Assembly (NCBI RefSeq): GCF_036010505.1
Contig: NZ_CP108569.1
Location: 4,444,001-4,508,000, forward strand
DNA length: 64,000 bases
Direction of reading: 5' to 3'
Origin: Streptomyces sp. NBC_01197
Lineage (GTDB): Bacteria > Actinomycetota > Actinomycetes > Streptomycetales > Streptomycetaceae
Shown: piece by piece, positions 17,063 through 26,939 of the stretch
Layout: every line of letters starts with the position of its first letter
How positions within the stretch are numbered: the first letter of the stretch is position 1
Notes under the pieces: generated by a model
What the model was told of the DNA's origin: nothing
The model's input: only the letters and a program-made list of their open reading frames with translations
Database searches by the model: none
Made by a program: the position numbers and the translations under genes

Positions 17063-17401
17063 ATGCGCGTACGGGGAGGGGCCGACGGGTTCTCCGACGT
17101 GCGGTGGCGGGCGGCCGGGCGGAAGCTGGTGGGTGTGCTCCACGAACCGAAGTACAGCGGACAGGCGGTACTGGTCGTCCACAGCCACCTCCTGCCTGTG
17201 GCGGCCACGCTCGCCTTCTCCGCGCACGGCTGCTCGGGCGTCCTGCGCACGCAGATCGTCTCCGACGACGACCTGGATCTCCCCGCGGAGCCGGTGCCGC
17301 TCACGCTTCTGCAGGAGCCGAAGGGCGAGGTCTGGGGCAAGGTCTCGGTCTGCCGCCGGACGCCCCAGGGTGCTGTGTCGATGAAGTTCGAGGGCGTCTG
17401 A
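17063..17401 (+). CDS. Small unknown protein
   Basis: 112 residues with Streptomyces-like codon use across SDVRWRAAGRKLVGVLHEPKY and DDDLDLPAEPVPLTLLQEPKG. No domain recognised and no good ribosome site before the ATG at 17063; a later start is possible. It follows the LLM gene by 16 nt and may be co-transcribed. Its stop region (GGCGTCTGAGCTG) is repeated 15 nt later as GGCGTCCGAGCTG. Confidence 0.45.
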   Translation: MRVRGGADGFSDVRWRAAGRKLVGVLHEPKYSGQAVLVVHSHLLPVAATLAFSAHGCSGVLRTQIVSDDDLDLPAEPVPLTLLQEPKGEVWGKVSVCRRTPQGAVSMKFEGV

Positions 17402-17562
17402 GCTGCTGCTTCCCGAGGCGTCCGAGCTGTTTCTGTCGAAAGCGTCGAAAGCGGCGAGGGCGTCGAGAGGAACGAGAGCGTGGATAACCTTCCTGATAGC
17501 CTCTAACCGACCGTGCGGCTGTAGTCGTAAAGGTGCGCAAAGGTACGAGAGGTGGCAGGCCG

Positions 17563-18213
17563 GTGGCGGTACCGGACCCGACGACCCCGCGCGAGCGCTA
17601 CCGCGCCCAGGTCCGCGCGGAGGTCAAGCAGCACGCCTGGGAGCAGATCGCCACGGCGGGGACGTCCGCGCTCTCGCTCAACGCGATCGCCAAGCAGATG
17701 GGCATGAGCGGACCCGCGCTCTACCGGTACTTCGCCGGCCGCGACGAGCTGATCACCGAGCTGGTCAGGGAGGCGTACCGGAGCCTCGCGGACACTGTCC
17801 GTGCCGCTTCCGAGACCGAGCCGGACCTCGCCGCGGCGGCGCACGCGATGCGCGCCTGGGCCCTGGACGACCCGCACCGCTACTTCCTCGTGTACGGCAC
17901 CCCCGTCCCGGGCTACCACGCGCCCGACGACATCACCGCCATCGCCTCCGAGATCATGGCGACCCTGCTCGACGCCTGCGCCGCGCTGCCCTCCGGCAAC
18001 CCGCCGACGCCGTTCGAGACCCACCTCGAAGACCACCGGGAGTGGGCGCACGGCCACCCCGCCCCGCCTGCGGCCCTCCGCCGGGCCCTGGCCGTCTGGA
18101 CCCGGCTGCACGGCATCCTGTCGCTGGAACTCGCCGGCCACTTCACCGGGATGGGAATCGACCCCGAGCAGCTCTTCGCCGCCGAACTGCGCGACCTGCT
18201 GGCGCAGCGCTGA
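17563..18213 (+). CDS. TetR-family regulator with WHG domain
   Basis: 216 residues. N-terminal HTH: SALSLNAIAKQMGMSGPALYRYFAGRDELI, a standard TetR recognition helix. The C-terminal part carries WTRLHGILSLELAGHF, the W-H-G-type motif of TetR_C_33 regulators. GTG at 17563 follows GAGAGG; a longer ORF from 17533 is open but has no ribosome site. Ligand unknown. It is the only TetR gene between the palindrome-bearing promoters at 4-7 kb and 35.6 kb, so it is one candidate regulator for them, although its own promoter lacks the palindrome. Confidence 0.85.
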   Translation: MAVPDPTTPRERYRAQVRAEVKQHAWEQIATAGTSALSLNAIAKQMGMSGPALYRYFAGRDELITELVREAYRSLADTVRAASETEPDLAAAAHAMRAWALDDPHRYFLVYGTPVPGYHAPDDITAIASEIMATLLDACAALPSGNPPTPFETHLEDHREWAHGHPAPPAALRRALAVWTRLHGILSLELAGHFTGMGIDPEQLFAAELRDLLAQR

Positions 18214-18285
18214 CGATGCCGCGCCCCCGCGAGGGCGCCGCCCTCCCGGGGTGCCGGAACGGCGGAGCAGGAGCACGCTGGAGCT

Positions 18286-18501
18286 ATGAAGATGCCGGTC
18301 ATTGTCTACCCGCCGGACCCGTCAGGCGGGCGTCGCGTGCGAGCCGGTACGGAGACCCTCGGCGTGGCCCACAGTCGGAGGGATGTAGCCGACCTGCTGC
18401 GCGTGGCCGGGCTGGAGGGCATCGACGAAGCGGAGATCCCGACCACGTCGCTCATCGAGTGGCACGGCGGCGGTCCCGATCTGTGGCCGGCGCCCGGGTG
18501 A
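18286..18501 (+). CDS. Small conserved-looking protein
   Basis: 71 residues (MKMPVIVYPPDPSGGRRVRAG...) with good codon use and a GGAG just before the ATG. Helix DVADLLRVAGLEGIDEAEI and the end TTSLIEWHGGGPDLWPAPG are visible, but I recognise no function. The 30-bp region at its stop is tandemly repeated. Confidence 0.6.
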   Translation: MKMPVIVYPPDPSGGRRVRAGTETLGVAHSRRDVADLLRVAGLEGIDEAEIPTTSLIEWHGGGPDLWPAPG

Positions 18502-18546
18502 CCCGCTCCGGGGTGACCGGCGCCCGGGTGACCCCCGCCGGGGTGA
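18487..18546 (+). repeat. 30-bp tandem repeat across a stop codon
   Basis: Units 18487-18516 and 18517-18546 share CCGGCGCCCGGGTGACCC and a GGGGTGA end. The first unit contains the stop codon (18499-18501) of the small gene. Confidence 0.8.
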
Positions 18547-18585
18547 CCCGCCGGGCCGGTACACGCCGTACTGCCGGGATCCACA

Positions 18586-19539
18586 GTGGCTGACCAGCCA
18601 GGCAGGCTTGCTCCGATGCTGGCGGGCGAGGCCCCGGTGCCCAGCGACCTCAGCGGCTGGGCGGCGGAGGTCAAGTGGGACGGGATGCGCCTCATCACAC
18701 ACGTCGACGTACGCGGCGAGGTGGCGGTGCGGGCCCGCTCAGGGGCGGACGCCACCGCCCGATACCCGGAAATCGCGTCGCTGGCCGGGCTCGTGGCCGA
18801 CGCGCCCGTGGTCCTGGACGGGGAAGTCGTCGCCCTGGACCCGGCGGGTCTGCCGTCCTTCAGCAGGCTCCACCAGCGGATGACGCTCGCCGGACCGGCG
18901 CGGATCCGGGCCGCACGCGTACAGACCCCCGTCACTCTCATGCTCTTCGACGTCCTGGTTCACCACGGCACGCCGGTGACCGGCCTCCCGTACCTGGAAC
19001 GCCGCCGGCTGCTGGAGAGCCTCGACCTCCCCGCCGACGGCACGGTCGCCGTACCGCCCGCGTGGCTGGACAACGCGTCGGCCGGGATCCGCTGGACCCG
19101 TGACCAGCAGCTGGAAGGCGTCATCCTCAAGCGACTGACCTCCCGCTATCAGCCCGGCCGCCGGTCCCCGGACTGGATCAAGGTGAAGTTCCGTCCATCG
19201 GCCGACGTCGTGATCGGCGGCTGGCTGGCCGATACCCGCGGTGAGCCCCGCTCCCTGCTCGTCGGTATGCCCGGACCCGGCGGCCTGCGCTACGCCGGCG
19301 CCGTCGGATCCGGCCTGTCCACCGACCAACGTCGCTTCCTGCTGCCGCTCCTCACGGCCGCCGCCGCCGACACCTCGCCCTTCGCGGCGGGTGCACCCCA
19401 GCCCCAGCCCCAGTCACTGGCAGGGGTCCACTGGGTGCTGCCCCTCCTGGAGGGCGAGGTGCGGTACGCGGAGCTGACCCGCGACGGGATTCTCCGGCAG
19501 CCTTCGTGGAAGGGGGTGCGGGGGATCGCCGGGGAGTAG
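18586..19539 (+). CDS. ATP-dependent DNA ligase (LigC/LigD-ligase type)
   Basis: 317 residues: adenylation domain with nucleophile K30 in EVKWDGMR, LDGEVVALD (motif III-like), EGVILKRLTSRYQPGRRSPDWIKVKF (motifs IV-V), then an OB-fold domain ending WKGVRGIAGE. Stand-alone ligases of this size work in DNA repair and, in LigD, in non-homologous end joining. No Ku or LigD polymerase/nuclease gene is in the window. Starts with GTG at 18586 overlapping no other gene. Confidence 0.88.
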   Translation: MADQPGRLAPMLAGEAPVPSDLSGWAAEVKWDGMRLITHVDVRGEVAVRARSGADATARYPEIASLAGLVADAPVVLDGEVVALDPAGLPSFSRLHQRMTLAGPARIRAARVQTPVTLMLFDVLVHHGTPVTGLPYLERRRLLESLDLPADGTVAVPPAWLDNASAGIRWTRDQQLEGVILKRLTSRYQPGRRSPDWIKVKFRPSADVVIGGWLADTRGEPRSLLVGMPGPGGLRYAGAVGSGLSTDQRRFLLPLLTAAAADTSPFAAGAPQPQPQSLAGVHWVLPLLEGEVRYAELTRDGILRQPSWKGVRGIAGE

Positions 19540-19557
19540 CCGAAGGAACGGGCGCCC

Positions 19558-19698
19558 CTACTCCCAGGGCCACTTGGCGTCGCGCCCCGACTCGATGAGC
19601 GGGATCGTGCGGAACGCCTGGCCGGTGAGGCCGCCGAACGTGTGCCGGAACCGGGGCTGTGGTTCTGCGGGTATCGAGCCCGCATGCCCGAAGGCATT
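19558..19698 (-). pseudogene. Remnant: C-terminal 46 codons of a lost gene
   Basis: On the minus strand a coding-looking tail NAFGHAGSIPAEPQPRFRHT, then FGGLTGQAFRTIPLIESG and RDAKWPWE, ends in TAG at 19558. There is no start codon, and an in-frame stop lies immediately upstream (19699). The rest of the gene is gone. I cannot name the family. The 399-bp spacer 19540-19938 otherwise holds only the fbiC promoter and a possible 12-codon ORF at 19740. Confidence 0.45.
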
Positions 19699-19903
19699 TC
19701 ACCCAAAGAAGTAACCACGGCCTGCGCACCGGGAGGTGCATGAAGTGCCCTCACCGTACAGGGGCCGTCTGCTGCTGATCACTCGAATTAACGGGAGCCC
19801 GTGAGGAGTTGGCGGCCCGTGCGGTCGGCCGTGCGGTCCGGCCGCCGCCGTGGCCCCCGTGGGTCACCTGGCATAACAGCACGTCACCGCTTGCCGGGCG
19901 CCG

Positions 19904-19932
19904 CAGACAGTGCGAAATCGCGCTCGTATGCT
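19904..19932 (+). promoter_or_regulatory. Predicted leaderless promoter of fbiC
   Basis: CAGACA (19904-19909), 17-bp spacer, TATGCT (19927-19932), then six bases and the ATG of fbiC at 19939. No Shine-Dalgarno sequence precedes that ATG. The geometry puts the transcript start on or next to the A of the start codon. Confidence 0.55.
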
Positions 19933-19938
19933 CGGTCC

Positions 19939-22533
19939 ATGACTGATCCGCAGCCCGCAGCACCCACCGCAAATGCCATGCGCCGCGCGCTCAGGCGGGC
20001 CAGGGACGGTGTGGCCATCGACGCGGCCGAGGCTGCCGTCCTCCTCCAGGCGCGCGGCGACGACCTGCGCGACCTCGCCGCATCGGCGGCGCGCGTGCGG
20101 GACGCCGGTCTGGAGGCGGCCGGGCGGCCCGGAGTCATCACGTACTCCCGCAAGGTGTTCATCCCGCTGACCCGGCTCTGCCGGGACAAGTGCCACTACT
20201 GCACGTTCGTGACCGTGCCCGGCAAGCTCAGGCGCGCGGGCCACGGCATGTACCTGTCGCCCGACGAGGTGCTGGAGATCGCCCGCCAGGGCGCCGAGCT
20301 CGGCTGCAAGGAAGCCCTGTTCACCCTCGGCGACCGGCCGGAGGAGCGCTGGCCCGAGGCGCGTGAGTGGCTGGAGGCCGAAGGGTACGACGACACCCTG
20401 GCCTACGTACGCGCCATGGCCATCCGGGTCCTGGAGGAGACCGGCCTGCTGCCGCACCTCAACCCGGGCGTCATGTCCTGGACCGACCTCCAGCGGCTCA
20501 AGCCGGTCGCCCCCTCGATGGGCATGATGCTGGAGACCACGGCGACCCGGCTGTGGAGCGAGCCGGGCGGCCCGCACCACGGCTCGCCCGACAAGGAGCC
20601 CGCCGTACGCCTGCGCGTCCTGGAGGACGCCGGACGCTCCAACGTCCCCTTCACGACTGGGGTACTGATCGGGATCGGCGAGTCGTACGAGGAGCGCGCC
20701 GACGCCTTCTTCGAGCTGCGCCGGGTCGCCCGCTCCTACCACGGTATCCAGGAAGTCATCGTCCAGAACTTCCGCGCCAAGCCCGACACGGCGATGCGCG
20801 CGATGCCCGACGCCGAGCTGGAGGAGCTGGCCGCCGCCATCGCGGTGGCCCGGCACCTCCTCGGCCCGTCCGCCCGCATCCAGGCCCCGCCGAACCTGGT
20901 CGACGCCGAGTACGCGCTGCTCATCGGTGCCGGGATCGACGACTGGGGCGGGGTGTCCCCGCTGACGCCCGACCACGTCAATCCCGAGCGCCCCTGGCCG
21001 CACATCGACGAGCTGGCCGAACGGACCGCGGGAGCGGGCTTCCAGCTGCGTGAGCGGCTCACGATCTACCCGGAGTTCATCCAGCGCGGCGAACCCTGGC
21101 TCGACCCCCGGCTCGTGCCGCACGTGCGGGCGCTCGCCGACCCTGAGACCGGTCTGGCCCGCGAGGGCGCCAAGCCGTCGGGGCTGCCCTGGCAGGAGCC
21201 CGACGAGGGCTTCACCGCCACCGGCCGCACCGACCTGCACACCACCATCGACACCGAGGGCCGCACGTCCGACCGCAGGGACGACTTCGACGAGGTGTAC
21301 GGGGACTGGGACGCCCTGCGCGAGCAGGCGGCCCCCGGCATGGTCCCGTCCCGTATCGACACCGACGTCAAGCAGGCACTCGACCAGGCGGCCGCGGACC
21401 CGACGCGGCTCACCGACGACGAGGCGCTCGCCCTGCTGCACGCGGACGGCCCGGCACTGGACGCGCTCACCGGGATCGCCGACGACCTGCGACGGGACGT
21501 GGTCGGTGACGACGTCACGTACATCGTCACCAGGAACATCAACTTCACCAACGTCTGCTACACGGGCTGCCGCTTCTGCGCCTTCGCCCAGCGGCGCACG
21601 GACGCCGACGCGTACACGCTCTCGCTGGACCAGGTCGCCGACCGTGCCGCTCAGGCATGGGACGTCGGGGCGGTCGAGGTCTGTATGCAGGGCGGCATCC
21701 ACCCGGACCTGCCCGGCACGGCGTACTTCGACATCGCGCGGGCCGTGCGCGAGCGCGTCCCGGGGATGCATGTGCACGCGTTCTCCCCGATGGAGGTGGT
21801 GAACGGCGCGACCCGGACCGGCCTGTCCATCCGCGAGTGGCTCACCGCCGCGAAGGAGGCCGGCCTCGGCTCGATCCCCGGCACGGCGGCGGAGATCCTG
21901 GACGACGAGGTCCGCTGGGTCCTCACCAAGGGCAAGCTGCCGACGGCGACCTGGATCGAGGTCATCACGACCGCCCACGAACTGGGCATCCGCTCCTCGT
22001 CCACGATGATGTACGGCCATGTCGACCAGCCCCGGCACTGGCTCGGCCACTTCCGCACTCTGGCGGAGATCCAGCGGACCGCGCTGGCCAAGGGGGTCGA
22101 GGGCTTCACGGAGTTCGTGACGCTGCCCTTCATCCACACCAACGCCCCGGTGTACCTGGCCGGAATCGCCCGCCCGGGCCCGACGGCCCGCGACAACCGC
22201 GCGGTCACGGCGATGGCCCGGCTGCTGCTCCACCCGTACATCCCCAACATCCAGACCAGCTGGGTGAAACTGGGTGCGGAGGGGGCGGCCGAGATGCTGC
22301 GCTCCGGTGCGAACGACCTGGGCGGCACGCTGATGGAGGAGACCATCTCCCGTATGGCGGGCTCCAGTTACGGTTCGTACCGCTCGATCCAGGACCTCAT
22401 CGCCATCGCCGACCTGGCGGGCCGCCCGGCCCGCGCCCGGAACACGCTGTACGGGCCGGTGCCGGAGGAACGCATGCAGGCGGCCCGCGCCTCGGACGGG
22501 CACCTCCCGGAGCTGCTGCCGGTGCTGGACTGA
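19939..22533 (+). CDS. fbiC: FO synthase (CofG-CofH fusion), F420 biosynthesis
   Basis: 864 residues, two radical-SAM modules in one chain as in actinobacteria. The CofG half has C81-x3-C85-x2-C88 (CRDKCHYC), the CofH half C540-x3-C544-x2-C547 (CYTGCRFC). Together they join tyrosine with 5-amino-6-ribitylaminouracil to make FO, the deazaflavin chromophore of F420. Length is normal. The start has no ribosome site but a fitting -10 box, so the mRNA is probably leaderless. The window also encodes three luciferase-like enzymes that could use F420. Confidence 0.95.
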   Translation: MTDPQPAAPTANAMRRALRRARDGVAIDAAEAAVLLQARGDDLRDLAASAARVRDAGLEAAGRPGVITYSRKVFIPLTRLCRDKCHYCTFVTVPGKLRRAGHGMYLSPDEVLEIARQGAELGCKEALFTLGDRPEERWPEAREWLEAEGYDDTLAYVRAMAIRVLEETGLLPHLNPGVMSWTDLQRLKPVAPSMGMMLETTATRLWSEPGGPHHGSPDKEPAVRLRVLEDAGRSNVPFTTGVLIGIGESYEERADAFFELRRVARSYHGIQEVIVQNFRAKPDTAMRAMPDAELEELAAAIAVARHLLGPSARIQAPPNLVDAEYALLIGAGIDDWGGVSPLTPDHVNPERPWPHIDELAERTAGAGFQLRERLTIYPEFIQRGEPWLDPRLVPHVRALADPETGLAREGAKPSGLPWQEPDEGFTATGRTDLHTTIDTEGRTSDRRDDFDEVYGDWDALREQAAPGMVPSRIDTDVKQALDQAAADPTRLTDDEALALLHADGPALDALTGIADDLRRDVVGDDVTYIVTRNINFTNVCYTGCRFCAFAQRRTDADAYTLSLDQVADRAAQAWDVGAVEVCMQGGIHPDLPGTAYFDIARAVRERVPGMHVHAFSPMEVVNGATRTGLSIREWLTAAKEAGLGSIPGTAAEILDDEVRWVLTKGKLPTATWIEVITTAHELGIRSSSTMMYGHVDQPRHWLGHFRTLAEIQRTALAKGVEGFTEFVTLPFIHTNAPVYLAGIARPGPTARDNRAVTAMARLLLHPYIPNIQTSWVKLGAEGAAEMLRSGANDLGGTLMEETISRMAGSSYGSYRSIQDLIAIADLAGRPARARNTLYGPVPEERMQAARASDGHLPELLPVLD

Positions 22534-24416
<1,883 letters not shown>

Positions 24417-24463
24417 GCGGTCGGCGGGCGAACCTCACGAAGGCGATCCGGCGGGGGTTTCGG

Positions 24464-25063
24464 TCAGGGCGCCGGGGTGAGCATCCCGTGGGCCACTGCC
24501 GATTCCCTGATCTCCTGATACAGGGCGGTGAGGGTCTCGCTCACCTGGACGCGGGGCAGTTGGAGTCGGTCCAGGGCCTCAGCATCGGCGCCGACGTCCT
24601 GCCAGCCCTGACCGGTGAGGAACCGCATCAGCGCGGGGTTGAGCCGGTCCACTCCGCGTACGAGCCGGGACTCGGGCGTCTGCCCTTCCTCGTACTCGTG
24701 CCACAGGCCGAGGAACTCGGCGCCGAGCCCGGCCGGGAGCGGTGAGAACCGCCGTTGGGCCACCTCCTCCTCGATCCGGGCCTTGTCCTTGTTGTGCTGG
24801 GCCGTCCAGGCCGACGGGTCACCCGCGTCGATTTCCACGAGGTCGTGCATCAGGCACAACTTGAGCATTTTCTCCAGGTCGAGGGAGTGGCCGCATTCTC
24901 TTTCGAACTCGCGGTGCAGGATCCAGCTGACCAGTGCCAGGTGCCATGAGTGTTCGGCCACGCTCTCCTTCCTGGCCGAGGTGGCATTGTTGTGCCGGTC
25001 AACTTCCCGCAGACGGGCGGTGAAGGCGATGAAGTCGAATACTTCTCGAATGTGGTCGTCCAT
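24464..25063 (-). CDS. HD-domain hydrolase (YfbR-like)
   Basis: 199 residues. Metal-binding HD motifs are present: AEHSWH (H38) and MHDLVEIDAGD (H73-D74). Size and the E-H-S-W-H opening match the HD_3 / 5'-deoxynucleotidase YfbR group, enzymes that dephosphorylate nucleoside monophosphates or related compounds. It follows the XRE/DUF397 pair on the same strand after a 55-nt gap and may share their transcript. Confidence 0.85.
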   Translation of the reverse strand: MDDHIREVFDFIAFTARLREVDRHNNATSARKESVAEHSWHLALVSWILHREFERECGHSLDLEKMLKLCLMHDLVEIDAGDPSAWTAQHNKDKARIEEEVAQRRFSPLPAGLGAEFLGLWHEYEEGQTPESRLVRGVDRLNPALMRFLTGQGWQDVGADAEALDRLQLPRVQVSETLTALYQEIRESAVAHGMLTPAP

Positions 25064-25118
25064 GGCATCTGCCTTATTTTTGCGTGAGGTTGACGTTCGA
25101 GGCTCTGCCGACCACCGG

Positions 25119-25328
25119 CTACCGCGCTTCCTCCCGTACGTTCTGGATGAAGGTCGTCCAGGCCGTGCCGGGGAAGATCAACGCCGGGCCGGTGGGGGCG
25201 GTCTTGCTGTCGCGTACGGGGATGATGCCCGGGTAGTCGTGTGTGACTTCGACGCAGTTGTTGTCGCCTCCGTCGCTGTAACTCGACTTGAGCCAGGTCG
25301 CGATGGAGAGGTCGTGTGTGCGCTTCAT
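25119..25328 (-). CDS. DUF397 domain protein
   Basis: 69 residues: TWLKSSYSDGGDNNCVEVTHDYPGIIPVRDSKTAPTGPALIFPGTAWTTFI is a textbook DUF397. Its ATG overlaps the stop of the XRE gene (ATGA, 25325-25328), so translation is coupled. DUF397 proteins pair with WhiJ-like XRE repressors in Streptomyces and are thought to modulate them. Confidence 0.93.
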   Translation of the reverse strand: MKRTHDLSIATWLKSSYSDGGDNNCVEVTHDYPGIIPVRDSKTAPTGPALIFPGTAWTTFIQNVREEAR

Positions 25329-26149
25329 CCTCTGTACTCCTTCAGGACGCCCTTGATGAAGTCAATGGAGTCGGACGGGGGCAGCGCCAGATCTCGCAGC
25401 CGATCGTAAGACAGGCGGGCGCGTGCCACATCAGCCGGATCTTCCATCAACTCCGCGCACCGATTGCCTTCCGTGTAGGCAGCGGCGCTCCCATCTTCCT
25501 GCCAGAGCAGAGTCAGGGAGCCCTGCATGAAGTGATGGGCCCCTGCGGAGAGGGGGAGGATCTGGAGGGAGACTTTCGGTAACTCCGCCACCCCGATGAG
25601 GTGCTCCAGTTGCTCTTCCCATACCGCAGGGTTGGCGACCGGGCGCCGAAGCGCGTACTCGTCCATGATGATGCGGACCGATGGAGCCGGGTTGCGATAC
25701 AGCAGTTGCTGTCGCCCGAGGCGCGCTATGACCTGCTCCTCCACCTGCTCCGCTTCTCTCTCTGTTTCCTGATCACCGGACAACAGAGCGCGGGCCACAG
25801 CCTCGGTCTGTAGCAGCCCGGGGATGCCCAGCGTGAACTTGTGCATGATCTGAGCCGTCAGCTCCAGCCGCATGAACTCCTTGTACTTGTCCTTGAACAC
25901 CTCCCTCCGCGCCACCTTCCACAGCTGTACCAGCAGCCCCCCGGTCCCGTAATACCGGTCCAGGTCCTCCATCACCGCGAGCTTGGACAGCCGCTGGCTC
26001 ACCTCCAGCCGGTACAGGTAGCTCTTGTCGTACCGTGTCTCGGCTGCCAGCTGGCTCAGCGTCAGGCCGGCCTTCTCGCGCAGGTACCGCAGCGCACGTC
26101 CCAGTGCCGCGCGCCCCGACTCCTCTTCCGCCTCGGCGAGTTCGGTCAT
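25325..26149 (-). CDS. XRE-family regulator with DUF5753 domain (WhiJ-like)
   Basis: 274 residues. HTH at about 15-70 (LGRALRYLREKAGLTLSQLAAETRYDKSYLYRLE), then the DUF5753 domain (IPGLLQTEAVARALL..., VRIIMDEYALRRPV, LEHLIGVAELPKVSLQILPLSAGAH). AGGAGGGG lies before the ATG at 26149. Forms a coupled pair with the DUF397 gene and is divergent from a small gene at 26295, the usual three-gene layout of these developmental switch modules. Confidence 0.92.
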   Translation of the reverse strand: MTELAEAEEESGRAALGRALRYLREKAGLTLSQLAAETRYDKSYLYRLEVSQRLSKLAVMEDLDRYYGTGGLLVQLWKVARREVFKDKYKEFMRLELTAQIMHKFTLGIPGLLQTEAVARALLSGDQETEREAEQVEEQVIARLGRQQLLYRNPAPSVRIIMDEYALRRPVANPAVWEEQLEHLIGVAELPKVSLQILPLSAGAHHFMQGSLTLLWQEDGSAAAYTEGNRCAELMEDPADVARARLSYDRLRDLALPPSDSIDFIKGVLKEYRG

Positions 26150-26294
26150 CGATCCCCTCCTGTTGCCGTGCGCGAAGGCAATCGCGCGTCCCTTTCCGAG
26201 CGTAGGGCCAGGACGTAATCATCGGGACACGAACGGTAATCGCCGCTCCTCAGCCAAGAGCCGAACCTCCGATTCCCCCTGTGAGGCGCTGACC

Positions 26295-26582
26295 ATGCCC
26301 GACTCCCTGCTCCGGTTGCTGCCGTGGACCACCCCCGAGGGCATGCCGTGTTACCTCAGCACGGACGACCCGCGCAGCCTGCTGTCCCGGCTGGCCGACG
26401 ATCTGGAGGAACAGCAGATGGACTCGGCGGAAGTGGTGCTCGCCGGTTCGCGTGCCGTCCTGGCGGATCGGGCGGCGGGGGAGCGGGCCGTACGGTTCGC
26501 GCTCACCCGGGCCACCGAGTCGCTCGGGGACGTGCTCCGGATCGCGTACAGCAGGGGCGGGCGGATCGAGGGCAAGGAGTGA
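26295..26582 (+). CDS. Small protein divergent from the XRE/DUF397 pair
   Basis: 95 residues: MPDSLLRLLPWTTPEGMPCYLSTDD..., helical and acidic, without membrane segments or known motifs. Small genes of this kind often stand divergently beside XRE/DUF397 pairs in Streptomyces. GTGAGG precedes the ATG at suitable distance. Confidence 0.65.
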   Translation: MPDSLLRLLPWTTPEGMPCYLSTDDPRSLLSRLADDLEEQQMDSAEVVLAGSRAVLADRAAGERAVRFALTRATESLGDVLRIAYSRGGRIEGKE

Positions 26583-26598
26583 CCGGGTGCGCGGGGTC

Positions 26599-26700
26599 TC
26601 AGTCGAGGCCGTCCGTTGCCCGGATGTTCTGGCCGGTGATCCAGCGTCCGTCGGGACCCACGAGAAACGGGCACGGCTGAACGCCCATGGTGGAGGGAGC
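26599..26700 (-). pseudogene. Remnant of an SDR gene (C-terminal tail)
   Basis: The minus-strand frame ends FLVGPDGRWITGQNIRATDGLD and stop. G-R-W-(I/V)-(T/N)-G-Q-x-(I/L)-R-A is the hallmark C-terminus of short-chain dehydrogenases. The 200-plus residues that should precede it are absent. The 357-bp spacer 26583-26939 contains nothing else except the promoter of the next gene and a short hairpin near 26840. Confidence 0.6.
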
Positions 26701-26939
26701 GGTCGGCGCGTAGCAGGGCGGATTCGGCCTGTAGCGGCTCAGCCCAGCGCCGACCGCCCGGCAACCCTGACCACAGACCCGTCCATGCGGGTCTCTAATA
26801 TTACGTTCCGTGTTCCCGACGGACGCTGAAGCCCGCTGAAGCCCGTTTGGACGGGCCGACCGCTCAGCGCCCGGCACGACAGGACACGACGACGTCCACC
26901 GCATGGCGATGGAATCGAGCATCGACGAGAGGAACGTTC

